Positions 43,157 through 52,491 are shown, counted from the stretch's first letter. The stretch is DNA of 64,000 nucleotides from Irineochytrium annulatum (GCA_027600665.1 JADGJL010000021.1:1-64000), one strand, 5' to 3'. Notes: a model not told the origin generated them from the letters alone. Program-made: numbers and translations.

Positions 43157-44263
43157 TCACTTTTTAATGCTTTTCTGTAAATTAATTTCTCCCAACAAAG
43201 GAAAAAGATTATCAAACAGATGCGTGTTACCGTCAAATACATATCCACCTGGATAACGAGAGTCCTGACCACGCAATGTAATCATATGGTTATACAGCTG
43301 TTTGGCCCACTTCGGATCACCTGAACGTACAGCCAGTAGGATGGCCAGGCCGTATACCGATGAAGATTCGTACGAGACGGCAGGTGTGTGTGATTTTCGC
43401 GTATACTGTCCGGGCAGCTGATGACGGGCGCTGAACTCCTTTTTCAAAAAAGAAATGAGCTTATCCGGTTTGCGGTCGGTCACCGTTAGATGATTCGCCA
43501 CGATCAACTGGTCGATCAAGTTTACGGTGTCATCATACGTATATTCTTTACGGACCACATTGAAGGTCTTCGGATAGAACAATTCATCGTCAGGCATCTT
43601 CTTCAGTATTGCTTCGTATTTCGCGTAGGTTCCGGGTTCCACCACTTGATGCTCTTCCATCGCTTGAAGAGAAAGGAGATCAACATAAACCAGACTTAAC
43701 GTATCTGTCGAGTGACCACTTGAAAAATCATGGAAATCCACTAAATATCCTCGCTGCTGAGCTGACTGTGTTAAGGCACGGGAAATGGCGGCTGCGGTCG
43801 TAAGCTTCGCCTCTCTCCCTTGTTCCCACTGATCTGCAGCCTGCAACAGGGCACCAATGATACGAAGGTCGTCGCCAAGTGCATTGGTCGTTACATGGGA
43901 ATCACCTTCGGCATCCAGCTTCCAGGCTATATAAGGATCTGGCGGCGTGAGAAAATAGGTCTTCAATTGCTCGTAGCTCTGCTCGAACAATGCTTGATCA
44001 TCACTCGTTACAGCATACTGCATCCACAGGCCAAGAGACTCGGACAATGCCTCTCTGCCTGCAACAGTATCTGCCCTCTTCGATGTTGCATCCTGCAAAT
44101 ATGTGGCCAGTGTACCATTCGGGTTGGTCATATGATCTTCAATGAAAGACACGGTCGGGGATACTCCATTCATCAGGAACCGCTCCCTAAGTAACAATAT
44201 GCTGGCTACGGTAGCAGTAAGCAGCAGCAATACAAGCCAAGTTCGTTTTTTTCGGAATATCAT
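43157..44263 (-). CDS. GH8-like membrane-anchored glycosyl hydrolase (YdaJ/PssZ-like)
   Basis: About 368 residues. An N-terminal membrane anchor (about 6-24) is followed by an alpha-helical barrel with GH8-like features: SFIEDHMTNPNGTLATYL, WKLDAEGDSHVTTNALGDDL and LLQAADQWEQ. Bacillus YdaJ and Listeria PssZ, genes of the same synteny, are GH8-type hydrolases that act on the polymer. The start at 44263 comes after AGGAGG; an upstream ATG at 44347 has no site. It is 128 bases ahead of the degenerate GGDEF gene, so an additional promoter between them is possible. Confidence 0.82.
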   Translation of the reverse strand: MIFRKKRTWLVLLLLTATVASILLLRERFLMNGVSPTVSFIEDHMTNPNGTLATYLQDATSKRADTVAGREALSESLGLWMQYAVTSDDQALFEQSYEQLKTYFLTPPDPYIAWKLDAEGDSHVTTNALGDDLRIIGALLQAADQWEQGREAKLTTAAAISRALTQSAQQRGYLVDFHDFSSGHSTDTLSLVYVDLLSLQAMEEHQVVEPGTYAKYEAILKKMPDDELFYPKTFNVVRKEYTYDDTVNLIDQLIVANHLTVTDRKPDKLISFLKKEFSARHQLPGQYTRKSHTPAVSYESSSVYGLAILLAVRSGDPKWAKQLYNHMITLRGQDSRYPGGYVFDGNTHLFDNLFPLLGEINLQKSIKK

Positions 44264-44347
44264 CCTTACGCCATTCCTCCTGCTTGTGTACGACAAAGAA
44301 ACTACAACGCCTCTGGTTGAGGATTTCAACCTATCTAAAGTGTGCAC

Positions 44348-44827
44348 TTATTCTTCACTATCCATGTAGGATCTTCGTCCACCTTTTTTGACAAACTTCC
44401 AATCCACTTCAATGTTATGACGCATCCGTCTGAGCAGATGAATGGCAGTCTCGATCTCTTCCTCGGTCAGACCATCCAAAGTCACCTGATCGGAATGTAC
44501 GCCCTCTTTACGAATGAATTCCCATGCTTCAAGTCCAGCTTCGGTGGGATACAACACCTTATTCTTCTTATTACCCATTGCCGGCTGTTTAATAATGAAT
44601 CCATCAGATTCGAGTTTGCTAATGGCTCTGGCGGCAGTCGTGCGATCCACTTTGATCAGTTCAGCGAGCTGATTCGGAATGATTCCCGGATTCTCACAGA
44701 TGCGATACAGATAGAGATATTGTCCACGGGACAGGTTCAGATGCTGAAACTCGACATTACTGATGGAATCCAGACAGCGGGCAATCATACCAATCTCACG
44801 CAGCACTTCTTTTTTTTCGGTCAACAC
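44348..44827 (-). CDS. MarR-family regulator
   Basis: About 159 residues from GTG 44827 behind AGGGG. The winged helix is complete (GIIPNQLAELIKVDRTTAAR, LESDGFIIKQPAMGNKKNK), flanked by dimerisation helices. It is divergent from a GNAT acetyltransferase gene. A palindrome GTTGC-N4-GCAAC at 44848-44861 lies 20 bases upstream of the start and is a typical MarR half-site pair. It ends immediately next to the GH8-like gene, so it might also influence the exopolysaccharide operon. Confidence 0.88.
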   Translation of the reverse strand: MLTEKKEVLREIGMIARCLDSISNVEFQHLNLSRGQYLYLYRICENPGIIPNQLAELIKVDRTTAARAISKLESDGFIIKQPAMGNKKNKVLYPTEAGLEAWEFIRKEGVHSDQVTLDGLTEEEIETAIHLLRRMRHNIEVDWKFVKKGGRRSYMDSEE

Positions 44828-44847
44828 ATTCACGCCCCTATAAAATT

Positions 44848-44861
44848 GTTGCATTCGCAAC
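44848..44861. promoter_or_regulatory. MarR-type operator
   Basis: GTTGC-ATTC-GCAAC, a perfect 5-4-5 dyad between the divergent MarR and GNAT genes. Confidence 0.55.
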
Positions 44862-45012
44862 ATAATTGATGGTATAACTACAGTTGAATTGGTTTCAATT
44901 TTAAACATATAGCTCAAACCGTATACATGGAACGAAAATGGTTCCACTTTCCTGTTATGTACCAGTTTATCACGTCAGGATCACATTACGTTCACCCAAA
45001 GGAGAAACATTC

Positions 45013-45453
45013 ATGAATACAACGATTGTTGAAGTTAATAATCAGGAATTGCTCGATGCCTGCTTCGCCATCCGTACCGCTATTTTTGTCGAAGAACAAG
45101 GCGTATCCGCAGCGGATGAATTCGACGCTTATGATACATTAGAAGCAGAGGCGCTCCACATTCTGCTCTACGTAGACGGTGTACCTGCTGCCTCCTCCAG
45201 ACTGCGCGTTGTTGAGCAGGTCGCCAAATTGGAACGGATCTGTGTCATGCTCGATTACCGCAAACATGGCCTGGGCCGTGTGCTGATCGACAAGCTGGAG
45301 CAGATGGCCATTGCCGACGGACTCGAGAAAGCCAAATTGCACGCCCAGGTACAAGCCTCCGGGTTCTATGAACGTCTCGGATATGCACCTGCATCGGACG
45401 TATTTATGGAAGATGGCATTCCCCATCTGTTGATGACCAAAAAACTGAAATAA
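45013..45453 (+). CDS. GNAT-family N-acetyltransferase (ElaA/YjcF-like)
   Basis: This 146-residue protein has the acetyl-CoA site in LERICVMLDYRKHGLGRVLI (R/Q-x-x-G-x-G/A) and the C-terminal strand GFYERLGYAPAS. AIRTAIFVEEQGVSAADEFD is typical of ElaA/YjcF-type members. The ATG follows AAAGGAG. It pairs divergently with the MarR gene; the substrate is unknown. Confidence 0.9.
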   Translation: MNTTIVEVNNQELLDACFAIRTAIFVEEQGVSAADEFDAYDTLEAEALHILLYVDGVPAASSRLRVVEQVAKLERICVMLDYRKHGLGRVLIDKLEQMAIADGLEKAKLHAQVQASGFYERLGYAPASDVFMEDGIPHLLMTKKLK

Positions 45454-45462
45454 TGTATTCCA

Positions 45463-45507
45463 AAAACGCCTCCGTTATCACTTCTCAGTGATGTACAGAG
45501 GCGTTTT
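45463..45507 (+). terminator. Terminator of the GNAT gene
   Basis: AAAACGCCTC with GAGGCGTTTT and an inner ATCACT/AGTGAT stem. Confidence 0.9.
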
Positions 45508-45618
45508 GTATTCAGGCAACACATTCATTCGCAACCCAACAACGGAAATGGCACGTACAGACCCGATTATAGTAATCAAGTATGCTAACTAACTTACTTA
45601 CCAGCTCCGTGTTGTGTC

Positions 45619-46713
45619 TTATCCCAGTGCTAGACGGTTTGGCTCTGATTCGGCAGTGTTGTTCTTCATTTGTTTACTGCGCAACTGTCCGCAAGCAGCA
45701 TCGATATCCGTACCATGTTCCATACGTACAGTGGAGTTGATGTTGTTCTTTTTGAGCGTATCATAGAAGCCCAGAATCGACTCCTCAGTACTCCGTTGAT
45801 ACTGACTGTGCTCATCCACCGGGTTGTATGGGATCAGATTCACACTGACCATACTTCTGCGACTGGACAACAGTTCAGCAAGCTCCGTGGCATGCTCACG
45901 TTGATCGTTAACATCACGCAAGAGGATATATTCAAACATAATGCGTTTGTTCGTCGTAGCCAGATAATAATCCACTGCATCCATCAATTGCTCAATCGGG
46001 AAAGCCCGGTTAATCTTCATGATGTGCGTACGCAGTTCATTATTAGGCGCATGCAGGGAGATCGCCAGATTGACCTGCAGACTGCTGTCTGCAAATTCCT
46101 TGATTTTGTCCGGAAGGCCACTAGTGGACACCGTTATGCGTTTGGCGGCAAGTGCCAGTCCTTTGCGATCCTTGATGACTTCGATGAAATCACTCATGTG
46201 CTGGAAGTTGTCGAATGGTTCACCAATACCCATCACGACCACGTTGGTTACCCGTTCGTCTTGTCCCGCTGCATCCAGATGTCGCTGCACATGCATAATC
46301 TGTTCGACAATCTCTCCAGCAGTCAAGTCACGGCTCTTCTTGATCAGACCGCTCGCACAGAAGCTACAGCCAATATTACAGCCGACTTGTGTGGTCACAC
46401 AGACAGTCAGTCCGTATTTTTGCCGCATCAATACCGTCTCAATCAGGTTGCCGTCCTGCATTCGAAGCAGAAATTTCACGGTACCATCTGCCGATTCCTG
46501 TTTCACATGTTCGCTCAGCGAGTTCATGGTGAAATGCTCGGAAAGAACGTCCAGACATTCCTGACGAACGTCGGACATCGCCGGGAAATCATGCACACGC
46601 TCTTGGTATAACCATTCCCAGATCCGGGATGCACGGGATTTTTTCTGTCCATGCTCCGGCAGCCAGGAACGTAATTGCTCTAATGTTAATCCATATATGG
46701 ATGATTTGTTCAT
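45619..46713 (-). CDS. rlmN: RlmN-type radical SAM 23S rRNA/tRNA adenine methyltransferase
   Basis: About 364 residues. The radical-SAM cluster motif is C112-NIG-C116-SF-C119 (CxxxCxxC). [20 protein letters not shown] and the C-terminal [12 protein letters not shown], which holds the methyl-carrying Cys, are typical of RlmN. It adds C2-methyl to A2503 of 23S rRNA. The start at 46713 follows AAGAGG. It stands alone rather than with the usual rRNA-methylase and Ser/Thr kinase genes, so it could be a second copy; Cfr, which methylates C8, is a less likely relative. Confidence 0.88.
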   Translation of the reverse strand: MNKSSIYGLTLEQLRSWLPEHGQKKSRASRIWEWLYQERVHDFPAMSDVRQECLDVLSEHFTMNSLSEHVKQESADGTVKFLLRMQDGNLIETVLMRQKYGLTVCVTTQVGCNIGCSFCASGLIKKSRDLTAGEIVEQIMHVQRHLDAAGQDERVTNVVVMGIGEPFDNFQHMSDFIEVIKDRKGLALAAKRITVSTSGLPDKIKEFADSSLQVNLAISLHAPNNELRTHIMKINRAFPIEQLMDAVDYYLATTNKRIMFEYILLRDVNDQREHATELAELLSSRRSMVSVNLIPYNPVDEHSQYQRSTEESILGFYDTLKKNNINSTVRMEHGTDIDAACGQLRSKQMKNNTAESEPNRLALG

Positions 46714-46891
46714 TGTATAATCCTCTTTTCGCAAAAAAGCATATGGCTTATCGGTCCTACCCAAAAAACCTCTACTCCGTATTGTCCCAAAATTGACGAG
46801 GGAAAACAAGGGCTTTTGCATTTCTTCCAAGAGGTTTTATCCATGGTAAATCTGCACAACAGACCATATTTAACCCTATCGGGCTTCACAT

Positions 46892-48247
46892 TTAGAAGTG
46901 AATGATACCGGATGTGTGCAGTAGAACCAGCAGAACCAGGATCGGAGCCACGTAACGCAGCATGAACAGCCACACACGGAACCATCCGGAACGCAGACCG
47001 GAAGCTTCAGCAGCCGTTTTCCAGAAGTATCCGGCAAAGATCGTCACAAGCAGTCCACCTACAGGCAACAGGATGTTGGATGCTACAAAATCCATCCAGT
47101 CGAACACGCTCTTCGATCCAATCGTCCATTCAGGTAGCAAACCGAGCGATAGTACCGAAGGAAGCCCCACGATAAAGACCCCTAGCGAGATAATCCATAC
47201 CGCACGACTACGGCTCCATGACAGACGTTCCATGAAATACTTCACCGGGACTTCCAGCAAGGACACGGCTGACGTCAAAGCCGCAATAGCGAGCAGGATG
47301 AAGAACAATCCGCCAAACAGGAATCCAAGCGGCATAGCTGAGAAGGCTGCCGGAAGAGCCACAAAGATGAGTGACGGGCCTTGGTCCGGTGCAATACCGA
47401 ACGAGAATGTCGTTGGGAAGATGATCAGACCAGCAATGAATGCATAGATGAGGTCACCCGCACCCACAGCGACGGTCGCTGCACCGAGAGATTGATTTTT
47501 ATCCACATACGAACCGTAAGTCACCAGTATACCCATCCCGAGTGACAGGGAGAAGAAGGCATGTCCAAGCGCCACCAGTGCAGATTCCGTTGTCAGCTGC
47601 GAGAAATCCGGATTCAGGAAGAAGGAAACCCCAGCCCCTGCACCTGGCAACGTAACAGCACGAATCATCAGGATAATAAGCAAAACCAACATTGCCGGAA
47701 TCAGTACCTTGTTGAACTTCTCGATTCCGTTCGAAACGCCTTTGGCAACAATCCAGCCTGTAATCAGAACTGCAACCAGCTGCCAAACGATCGGCAAATA
47801 CCCGCTTACAAAGGAACCGAATTGTCCAGCATAATCCGGATTATTAAACAATGTTCCACTGAAGGAAGTCACTGCATATTGCAATGTCCAGCCCGCGATA
47901 ATGACATAAAAGGACAGAATGATAAATGGCGTTAATACTTGCAGCAATCCGGCTGCGAGCCAACCCTTATGTCCACCTGCTTTGATAAAAGCAGTAGCAG
48001 CACTACCTCGTCCACTGCGACCAATCGCAAGTTCAGCCAGGAGCACTGGCAGACCGATGAGCAGCAAACAGACGATGAAGAGCAGGAAAAACGCAGCTCC
48101 TCCGTTCTCACCCGTAATGTACGGGAATTTCCACATGTTGCCCAGACCAACCGAACTACCAATGGCTGCCAGGATAAATCCAGCTTGGGAGAAACGCTCT
48201 CCTTTGCCAGCGTTGTCTTGATTTCGATTAGGCTTACTAAAATTCAT
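46892..48247 (-). CDS. Sodium-dependent transporter, SNF/NSS family
   Basis: This 451-residue protein has 11-12 predicted helices. The family signature is at helix 1: FILAAIGSSVGLGNMWKFPY, with the unwound region that binds Na+ and substrate. ENGGAAFFLLF and GMGILVTYGSYVDKNQ are further conserved segments. Bacterial members import amino acids; the substrate here is not known. It is probably a single gene. Confidence 0.94.
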   Translation of the reverse strand: MNFSKPNRNQDNAGKGERFSQAGFILAAIGSSVGLGNMWKFPYITGENGGAAFFLLFIVCLLLIGLPVLLAELAIGRSGRGSAATAFIKAGGHKGWLAAGLLQVLTPFIILSFYVIIAGWTLQYAVTSFSGTLFNNPDYAGQFGSFVSGYLPIVWQLVAVLITGWIVAKGVSNGIEKFNKVLIPAMLVLLIILMIRAVTLPGAGAGVSFFLNPDFSQLTTESALVALGHAFFSLSLGMGILVTYGSYVDKNQSLGAATVAVGAGDLIYAFIAGLIIFPTTFSFGIAPDQGPSLIFVALPAAFSAMPLGFLFGGLFFILLAIAALTSAVSLLEVPVKYFMERLSWSRSRAVWIISLGVFIVGLPSVLSLGLLPEWTIGSKSVFDWMDFVASNILLPVGGLLVTIFAGYFWKTAAEASGLRSGWFRVWLFMLRYVAPILVLLVLLHTSGIIHF

Positions 48248-48476
48248 TGTATCTACTCCATCACTTTAAAGTTTTCCCGTAATTATATACTACTGACCTT
48301 GTCAGGTCATTCGAAATTCGAAATTTGTCGAAATGTTATTTTTTTACATACAAAAGCACTCGATCATCTTTATTCTCACAAGTTCCCTAAACACAGTATG
48401 TGATAAATTCTGTCAGGCCAACCGTATGGAGTTACAATATAACCATATCTCCAACCTTTCAAAACCCATTAGAATC

Positions 48477-48530
48477 AAAAAGAGGTGTCCCCTCAGCCAC
48501 TTTGATGACTGGGGAACACCTCTCTTTTAA
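48477..48530. terminator. Terminator of greA (bidirectional)
   Basis: AAAAGAGGTGT-CCCC pairs with GGGG-ACACCTCT-TTTT directly after the greA stop. Confidence 0.9.
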
Positions 48531-48533
48531 AAA

Positions 48534-49010
48534 TTAAACTCTTATTTCAAGCAACTCATATTTGATAACGCCCATCGGAGCATTAACATGAATGACGCTG
48601 CCCACTTCTTTGCCCATCAGTTCTTTGCCAAGTGGACTCTCATAGGAAATTTTATTATCTGCTACATCAGCCTCAGCAGGACCAACCAATTTATATTCAA
48701 TCTTCTCAGCGAATTCGATATCATTGAGCAATACAGTGGAACCTACACCCACTTTGGTAGCATCCATATTCTCGGATGTGATGACTTTGGCGTTTTTCAG
48801 CATCTTCTCCACGATCAGAATCCGGGTCTCCATAAAGGCCTGATCATCTTTGGCTGAATGATACTCACTATTTTCCTTCAGGTCACCGTAACTGATCGCG
48901 AGTTTCAGACGCTCAGCCAGTTCCTTACGCTTCACTGTCTTCAATTCCCTCAGTTCGTCCTCCAGCTTTTCCAAGCCTTCCTGTGTCAAAATCACTTCTT
49001 CATTAGCCAT
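48534..49010 (-). CDS. greA: Transcription elongation factor GreA
   Basis: This 158-residue protein has the full GreA layout: an N-terminal antiparallel coiled coil (about 8-75) with the acidic tip DLKENSEYHSAKDDQAF, and a C-terminal FKBP-like domain ending VIHVNAPMGVIKYELLEI. It stimulates RNA polymerase to cleave backtracked transcripts. The length is normal for the family. It is flanked by its own terminator. Confidence 0.96.
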   Translation of the reverse strand: MANEEVILTQEGLEKLEDELRELKTVKRKELAERLKLAISYGDLKENSEYHSAKDDQAFMETRILIVEKMLKNAKVITSENMDATKVGVGSTVLLNDIEFAEKIEYKLVGPAEADVADNKISYESPLGKELMGKEVGSVIHVNAPMGVIKYELLEIRV

Positions 49011-49168
49011 TTTTCCATCTCCTAATCCTGCTATCTATCTATATTCTAACCTATATCCACTCCAAAGGGTTAGCATACCCCAGAAAAAGAAATAGCTCAT
49101 CCATATATTGTATTTCACTACCATCAAAACCATGATTACCTCTTGAAATGATTTTCAGAGCTGTCCTA

Positions 49169-49190
49169 CTAATTGTACCGTTACAATTAG
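49169..49190. promoter_or_regulatory. Perfect 9-bp dyad upstream of the N-acetyltransferase gene
   Basis: CTAATTGTA-CCGT-TACAATTAG, a 22-base hairpin or operator. It lies 108 bases before the start at 49298. Confidence 0.45.
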
Positions 49191-49297
49191 CTTAATTAAC
49201 GATGTTGCTTTCACCCGTTGACTCTTACAATGAACTCAAGGCAGCAGAAGTTTATAACCATTGCTTGCAGCCCAATATATATCCTGAGGTGATCTGA

Positions 49298-50170
49298 ATG
49301 AACGTTATATTAAATCCATCTGAAATACAGGCCTATCTGAAACGGATTGGCATGAATGATATAAAGAAACCTACGCTGGAATACTTAATTGAACTCCAAC
49401 GTGCACATGTGCAATATCTTTCGTGGCAAACGGTCGATATTTTTGCAGGTCGTCCTGTAGGAATCAGTCTTCAAGAGTCAATTCAGCTCATATTACAGGG
49501 GCGCAGCGGCTACTGCTTTCATCTAAACGGTGCATTTAGTGTTCTTCTCCGCTCGCTGGGTTATACGGTTGATTGGCATCGTGGCGGAGTACAGCCTCAT
49601 GGGGAACAACCCCGCGTGAATTCATTCCATCTCGGTCTGTCTGTCCTTCTGCCGGATGCCGATCCAACAATTGAACGCTGGATTGTGGATGTAGGTCTGG
49701 GCGGAATGCCCTTTGAACCTCTGCCACTTCTTTATGGAACCCATGGTTCCGCTCCATTCACATACCAACTGATGCCATCATCTGTTGCTTCTGGGGGATG
49801 GCGGCTTGAGTACGAACCGAATGGGCCAAGTGAAGGCGTCGACTATGCTCCTGAAGCAGTTCACGATCTGGGGGAGTTCATACCGAAACATGAATTCTAC
49901 AGTCGGGCGGCCGAATCCCCTTGGCATAATGTATTTTTGCTTCGTCAGCGGAATGAGAACCGCAGTCACGAACTACGAGGATGTATGCTCCGAACCCATG
50001 ATATCGAAGGAATTCGGAAAACGGAAATTCAGAGTTATACCGAATGGCGTAACGTATTAACTGAAATATTCCATGAACCCTTGGTGAGTTACAGCGAACT
50101 GGAATGCCAGGACATGTGGGAACGAGTGCAGGCTGCGCATACGGAATGGAAACAAGCGCAAGAAGCATAA
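49298..50170 (+). CDS. Arylamine N-acetyltransferase (NAT) family protein
   Basis: This 290-residue protein carries the NAT catalytic triad: Cys73 in RSGYCFHLNG, His111 in NSFHLGL and Asp131 in VDVGLGG. NATs transfer acetyl from acetyl-CoA to aromatic amines or hydrazines; relatives act as amide synthases in polyketide pathways. It is followed by a phosphopantetheinyl transferase gene on the same strand. The pairing hints at secondary metabolism, but no synthase gene is in the window. Confidence 0.93.
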   Translation: MNVILNPSEIQAYLKRIGMNDIKKPTLEYLIELQRAHVQYLSWQTVDIFAGRPVGISLQESIQLILQGRSGYCFHLNGAFSVLLRSLGYTVDWHRGGVQPHGEQPRVNSFHLGLSVLLPDADPTIERWIVDVGLGGMPFEPLPLLYGTHGSAPFTYQLMPSSVASGGWRLEYEPNGPSEGVDYAPEAVHDLGEFIPKHEFYSRAAESPWHNVFLLRQRNENRSHELRGCMLRTHDIEGIRKTEIQSYTEWRNVLTEIFHEPLVSYSELECQDMWERVQAAHTEWKQAQEA

Positions 50171-50331
50171 AGAGGAAGATGCAGAACCTGAGGCCTTAAC
50201 ACGATATGGAAAACAGGATAATTATCTTGATTAAGCATCCGTATAGAGGCACTTAAATAGAAATCACATAAGGGATTGTTCCATATAAAGGAAAGCTACT
50301 GATCCACGCCGAATACGTCCTTAGGTGATAA

Positions 50332-51018
50332 ATGATGATAACGATTCGTGTACTCCAAGTTCCAGAAGTAATGCCTGAGGCATACTGGAATCATTTTCTG
50401 TCCCAAGTCTCGACAGAGCGTCGCACCCAGGCTTCACGTTTTGTTCGTCAGGCTGATGCGTATCGCTCCGTGTTGGGAGAAATATTGACTCGTGTGACTT
50501 TGAGCAGGTTAACTGGCCTAAGGCCAGCTGAGCTTTCTTTTACCCGTAATCCCTACGGCAAACCTTCCCTCAGCCACCATTCGGATGTACAATTCAACGT
50601 CTCCCATTCTGGTGACTGGATTGCTCTTATCTCCGGCGGTACCGATGAACTGGGTGTGGACGTCGAGAAAATAGCCCCCATTGACATGCAGATTGCAGAA
50701 CGTTTCTTCTCTCCAACGGAGAGCCAGTTCTTGTCCGCCACGCCTGACGATCGTCGGCTGAATACCTTCTACCGTCTATGGACGCTGAAGGAAAGTTATA
50801 TCAAGGCAGTGGGTATGGGGTTGTCCATACCGCTGGACTCCTTCGCCATCCTGCCGGATGAGGGCGGAGTTTGGTATTGCGAGCAAGCCGGAGCATATCG
50901 CTTTCTCAGTCAGCGACTGGACGATGGGCATATGCTTGCGGCATGTTCGGCTGGGGGAGAGTTGCCAAGCCAGCCCAAGATTGTAACCTTGGAGGGTCTA
51001 TATACGGAGTTGATGTAG
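50332..51018 (+). CDS. 4'-phosphopantetheinyl transferase, Sfp type
   Basis: This 228-residue protein shows the P-pant transferase motifs: SRFVRQADAYRSVLGE, FNVSHSGDWIALI, LGVDVEKI (Mg2+-binding Asp/Glu) and FYRLWTLKESYIKAVG. It attaches 4'-phosphopantetheine to carrier proteins of nonribosomal peptide and polyketide synthases. It starts at one of two adjacent ATG codons. The 161-base gap from the NAT gene holds no clear terminator, so co-transcription is possible. Confidence 0.94.
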   Translation: MMITIRVLQVPEVMPEAYWNHFLSQVSTERRTQASRFVRQADAYRSVLGEILTRVTLSRLTGLRPAELSFTRNPYGKPSLSHHSDVQFNVSHSGDWIALISGGTDELGVDVEKIAPIDMQIAERFFSPTESQFLSATPDDRRLNTFYRLWTLKESYIKAVGMGLSIPLDSFAILPDEGGVWYCEQAGAYRFLSQRLDDGHMLAACSAGGELPSQPKIVTLEGLYTELM

Positions 51019-51082
51019 TGTTCGGCTAGTTGCGGCTTATTAGGGGATCGTGAAGTATAGTTTGGATTTGGTTTTCAGGCTT

Positions 51083-51113
51083 GGGGTTTAGGGCTGGGTT
51101 TTGGGGGTCGGGG
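51083..51113 (+). other. G-quadruplex-forming motif
   Basis: Five G-tracts of 3-5 G (51083, 51091, 51096, 51103 and 51110) are separated by loops of 4, 2, 4 and 2 bases. It is on the coding strand, 65 bases after the Sfp-type stop. Confidence 0.7.
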
Positions 51114-51131
51114 TTAGGATTGGGTTCATGC

Positions 51132-51330
51132 CCTAACGAACCTGACCCGCCTTATGGGCTTCAATTACACAGGTCTGGCTGGCATTCTAAGGAACCCCAC
51201 GCACCCTATATGCTCTAATATGTCCTTTTTCACGTTGATATTGCCGAATTCTGCACCAATAAGATGTCTGAGGTTCGTTAGTTTTCCCTAAACATAAAAC
51301 CCTCTATTAAGAGATGTGAGGTTCGTTACG
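51132..51330. repeat. Four degenerate ~35-bp intergenic elements in inverted array
   Basis: Two elements lie on the + strand (51132-51166 and 51187-51222) and two on the - strand (51281-51246 and 51330-51295). Each begins with a version of CTAACGAACCTCA and is followed by a short hairpin whose bases differ but still pair (GCC/GGC, CTCT/AGAG). No protein is encoded. The remainder of 51331-51656 shows one open frame with no supporting features. Confidence 0.55.
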
Positions 51331-51656
51331 TTTGGCAATTATGACGAAGGAGAGGTCAACGACCCTCCTTTATTTTTACTTTTTATCAAAAAGAGAATAT
51401 ATCTCATAGAAACCATAATTTTCAGAAAAAGAATAACCCCCTACATACTTGCTAACCAGACTTATCCTTCAATTGAACTGAGGATTCCTGCACCAATGAT
51501 GGTAGTTTCTTTGTCTTTTGGTCTTTTGCGAGATATGCAGCTCTGGGCACAGTCTTCAGAGGTAGGAAGATCTCCATACGGAGATGTCAAAAGCAATCAT
51601 GGTCACGGACAATCACCCGTCCTACGGACCGCCCAACAGTCTCATCTTCATATACC

Positions 51657-51695
51657 AAAAAAGCCAACGACGTGAGTAACACGCGTTAGCTTTTT
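51657..51695 (-). terminator. Terminator of the BI-1 family gene
   Basis: AAAAAGC-AACG-CGTG with CACG-GTT-GCTTTTT and a T-run in the - direction. Confidence 0.7.
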
Positions 51696-51744
51696 GACTT
51701 TAAATTCAAACTCCGTTTACTTCTCGAACATGATTGAAGGAGGA

Positions 51745-52491
51745 CTAGTCCCGGCTACGCAATTTGCCAAGCAGACGGATGATCTCAATGTACAGCCATA
51801 CCAGCGTTACCATCAATCCAAATGCACCGTACCATTCCATATACTTGGGCGCACCACGCTCAGCGCCACCTTCGATGAAGTCAAAATCAAGGACCAGATT
51901 GAGAGCAGCCACAATAACAATAACGACCGAAATACCGATGCCGATCAAGCTGTTGTCATGCAGATAAGGAATCGAAATGCCGAAGAAACCAAGTACAAAG
52001 CTCAGCAGATACATGATCATGATACCGCCGGTTGCAGCGACGACCCCAAGCTTAAAATTCTCTGTAGCTTTGATCAAACGGGTTTTGTATGCCATCAGCA
52101 GCGCGATGAATACAGCCATCGTCAACAGAGCAGCCTGCAAGGTAATTCCGTTATACAGGGATTCATAGGTTGCGGAGAGCGCCCCCAGGAACAGGCCTTC
52201 TGCCACGGCATAGACGGGTACGAGATATGGTGCTGTTATCGGTTTGAACGAAATCACAAGTGCCAGAATGAAACCAACGATCAATCCGCCATACGCGAGC
52301 GGCATTACTTCTTGTCCGTTAAAGAACATCATCCAGGTTGCAAACGCACTAGCCAACAGGATCACCAGCGTAATAAACGCTTTGTTCACCGTGCCGTTAA
52401 TTGTCATATAATTCTGATACCGATCTTCTCCATATCCTCTGTTCTCAAACGTGCTGTCTTTAAGGGTAGGGTTACCGCTACGACCGATCAA
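51745..52491 (-). CDS. Bax inhibitor-1/YccA family membrane protein
   Basis: About 248 residues from TTG 52491 behind GAGGTGA, which gives a short MIGRSGNPTL N-terminus. A longer reading starts at 52557. Seven hydrophobic helices follow. The first half has TYESLYNGITLQAALLTMAV and the C-terminal helices carry LNLVLDFDFIEGGAERGAPKY with the acidic residues typical of the family. BI-1 homologues are pH-sensitive cation channels or stress proteins; its exact role here is unknown. Confidence 0.9.
   Translation of the reverse strand: MIGRSGNPTLKDSTFENRGYGEDRYQNYMTINGTVNKAFITLVILLASAFATWMMFFNGQEVMPLAYGGLIVGFILALVISFKPITAPYLVPVYAVAEGLFLGALSATYESLYNGITLQAALLTMAVFIALLMAYKTRLIKATENFKLGVVAATGGIMIMYLLSFVLGFFGISIPYLHDNSLIGIGISVVIVIVAALNLVLDFDFIEGGAERGAPKYMEWYGAFGLMVTLVWLYIEIIRLLGKLRSRD

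Noticed and set aside
45619..46713. Cfr-type antibiotic resistance methyltransferase
   Set aside because: The motif neighbourhood and C-terminal [10 protein letters not shown] are those of RlmN. Nothing specific to Cfr was recognised.
51132..51330. CRISPR array
   Set aside because: The elements are on both strands, diverged and irregularly spaced, with no spacers of even length and no cas gene.
51316..51675. 119-residue open frame in the repeat-rich gap
   Set aside because: It starts inside one of the repeat elements, has no ribosome site and resembles no family.
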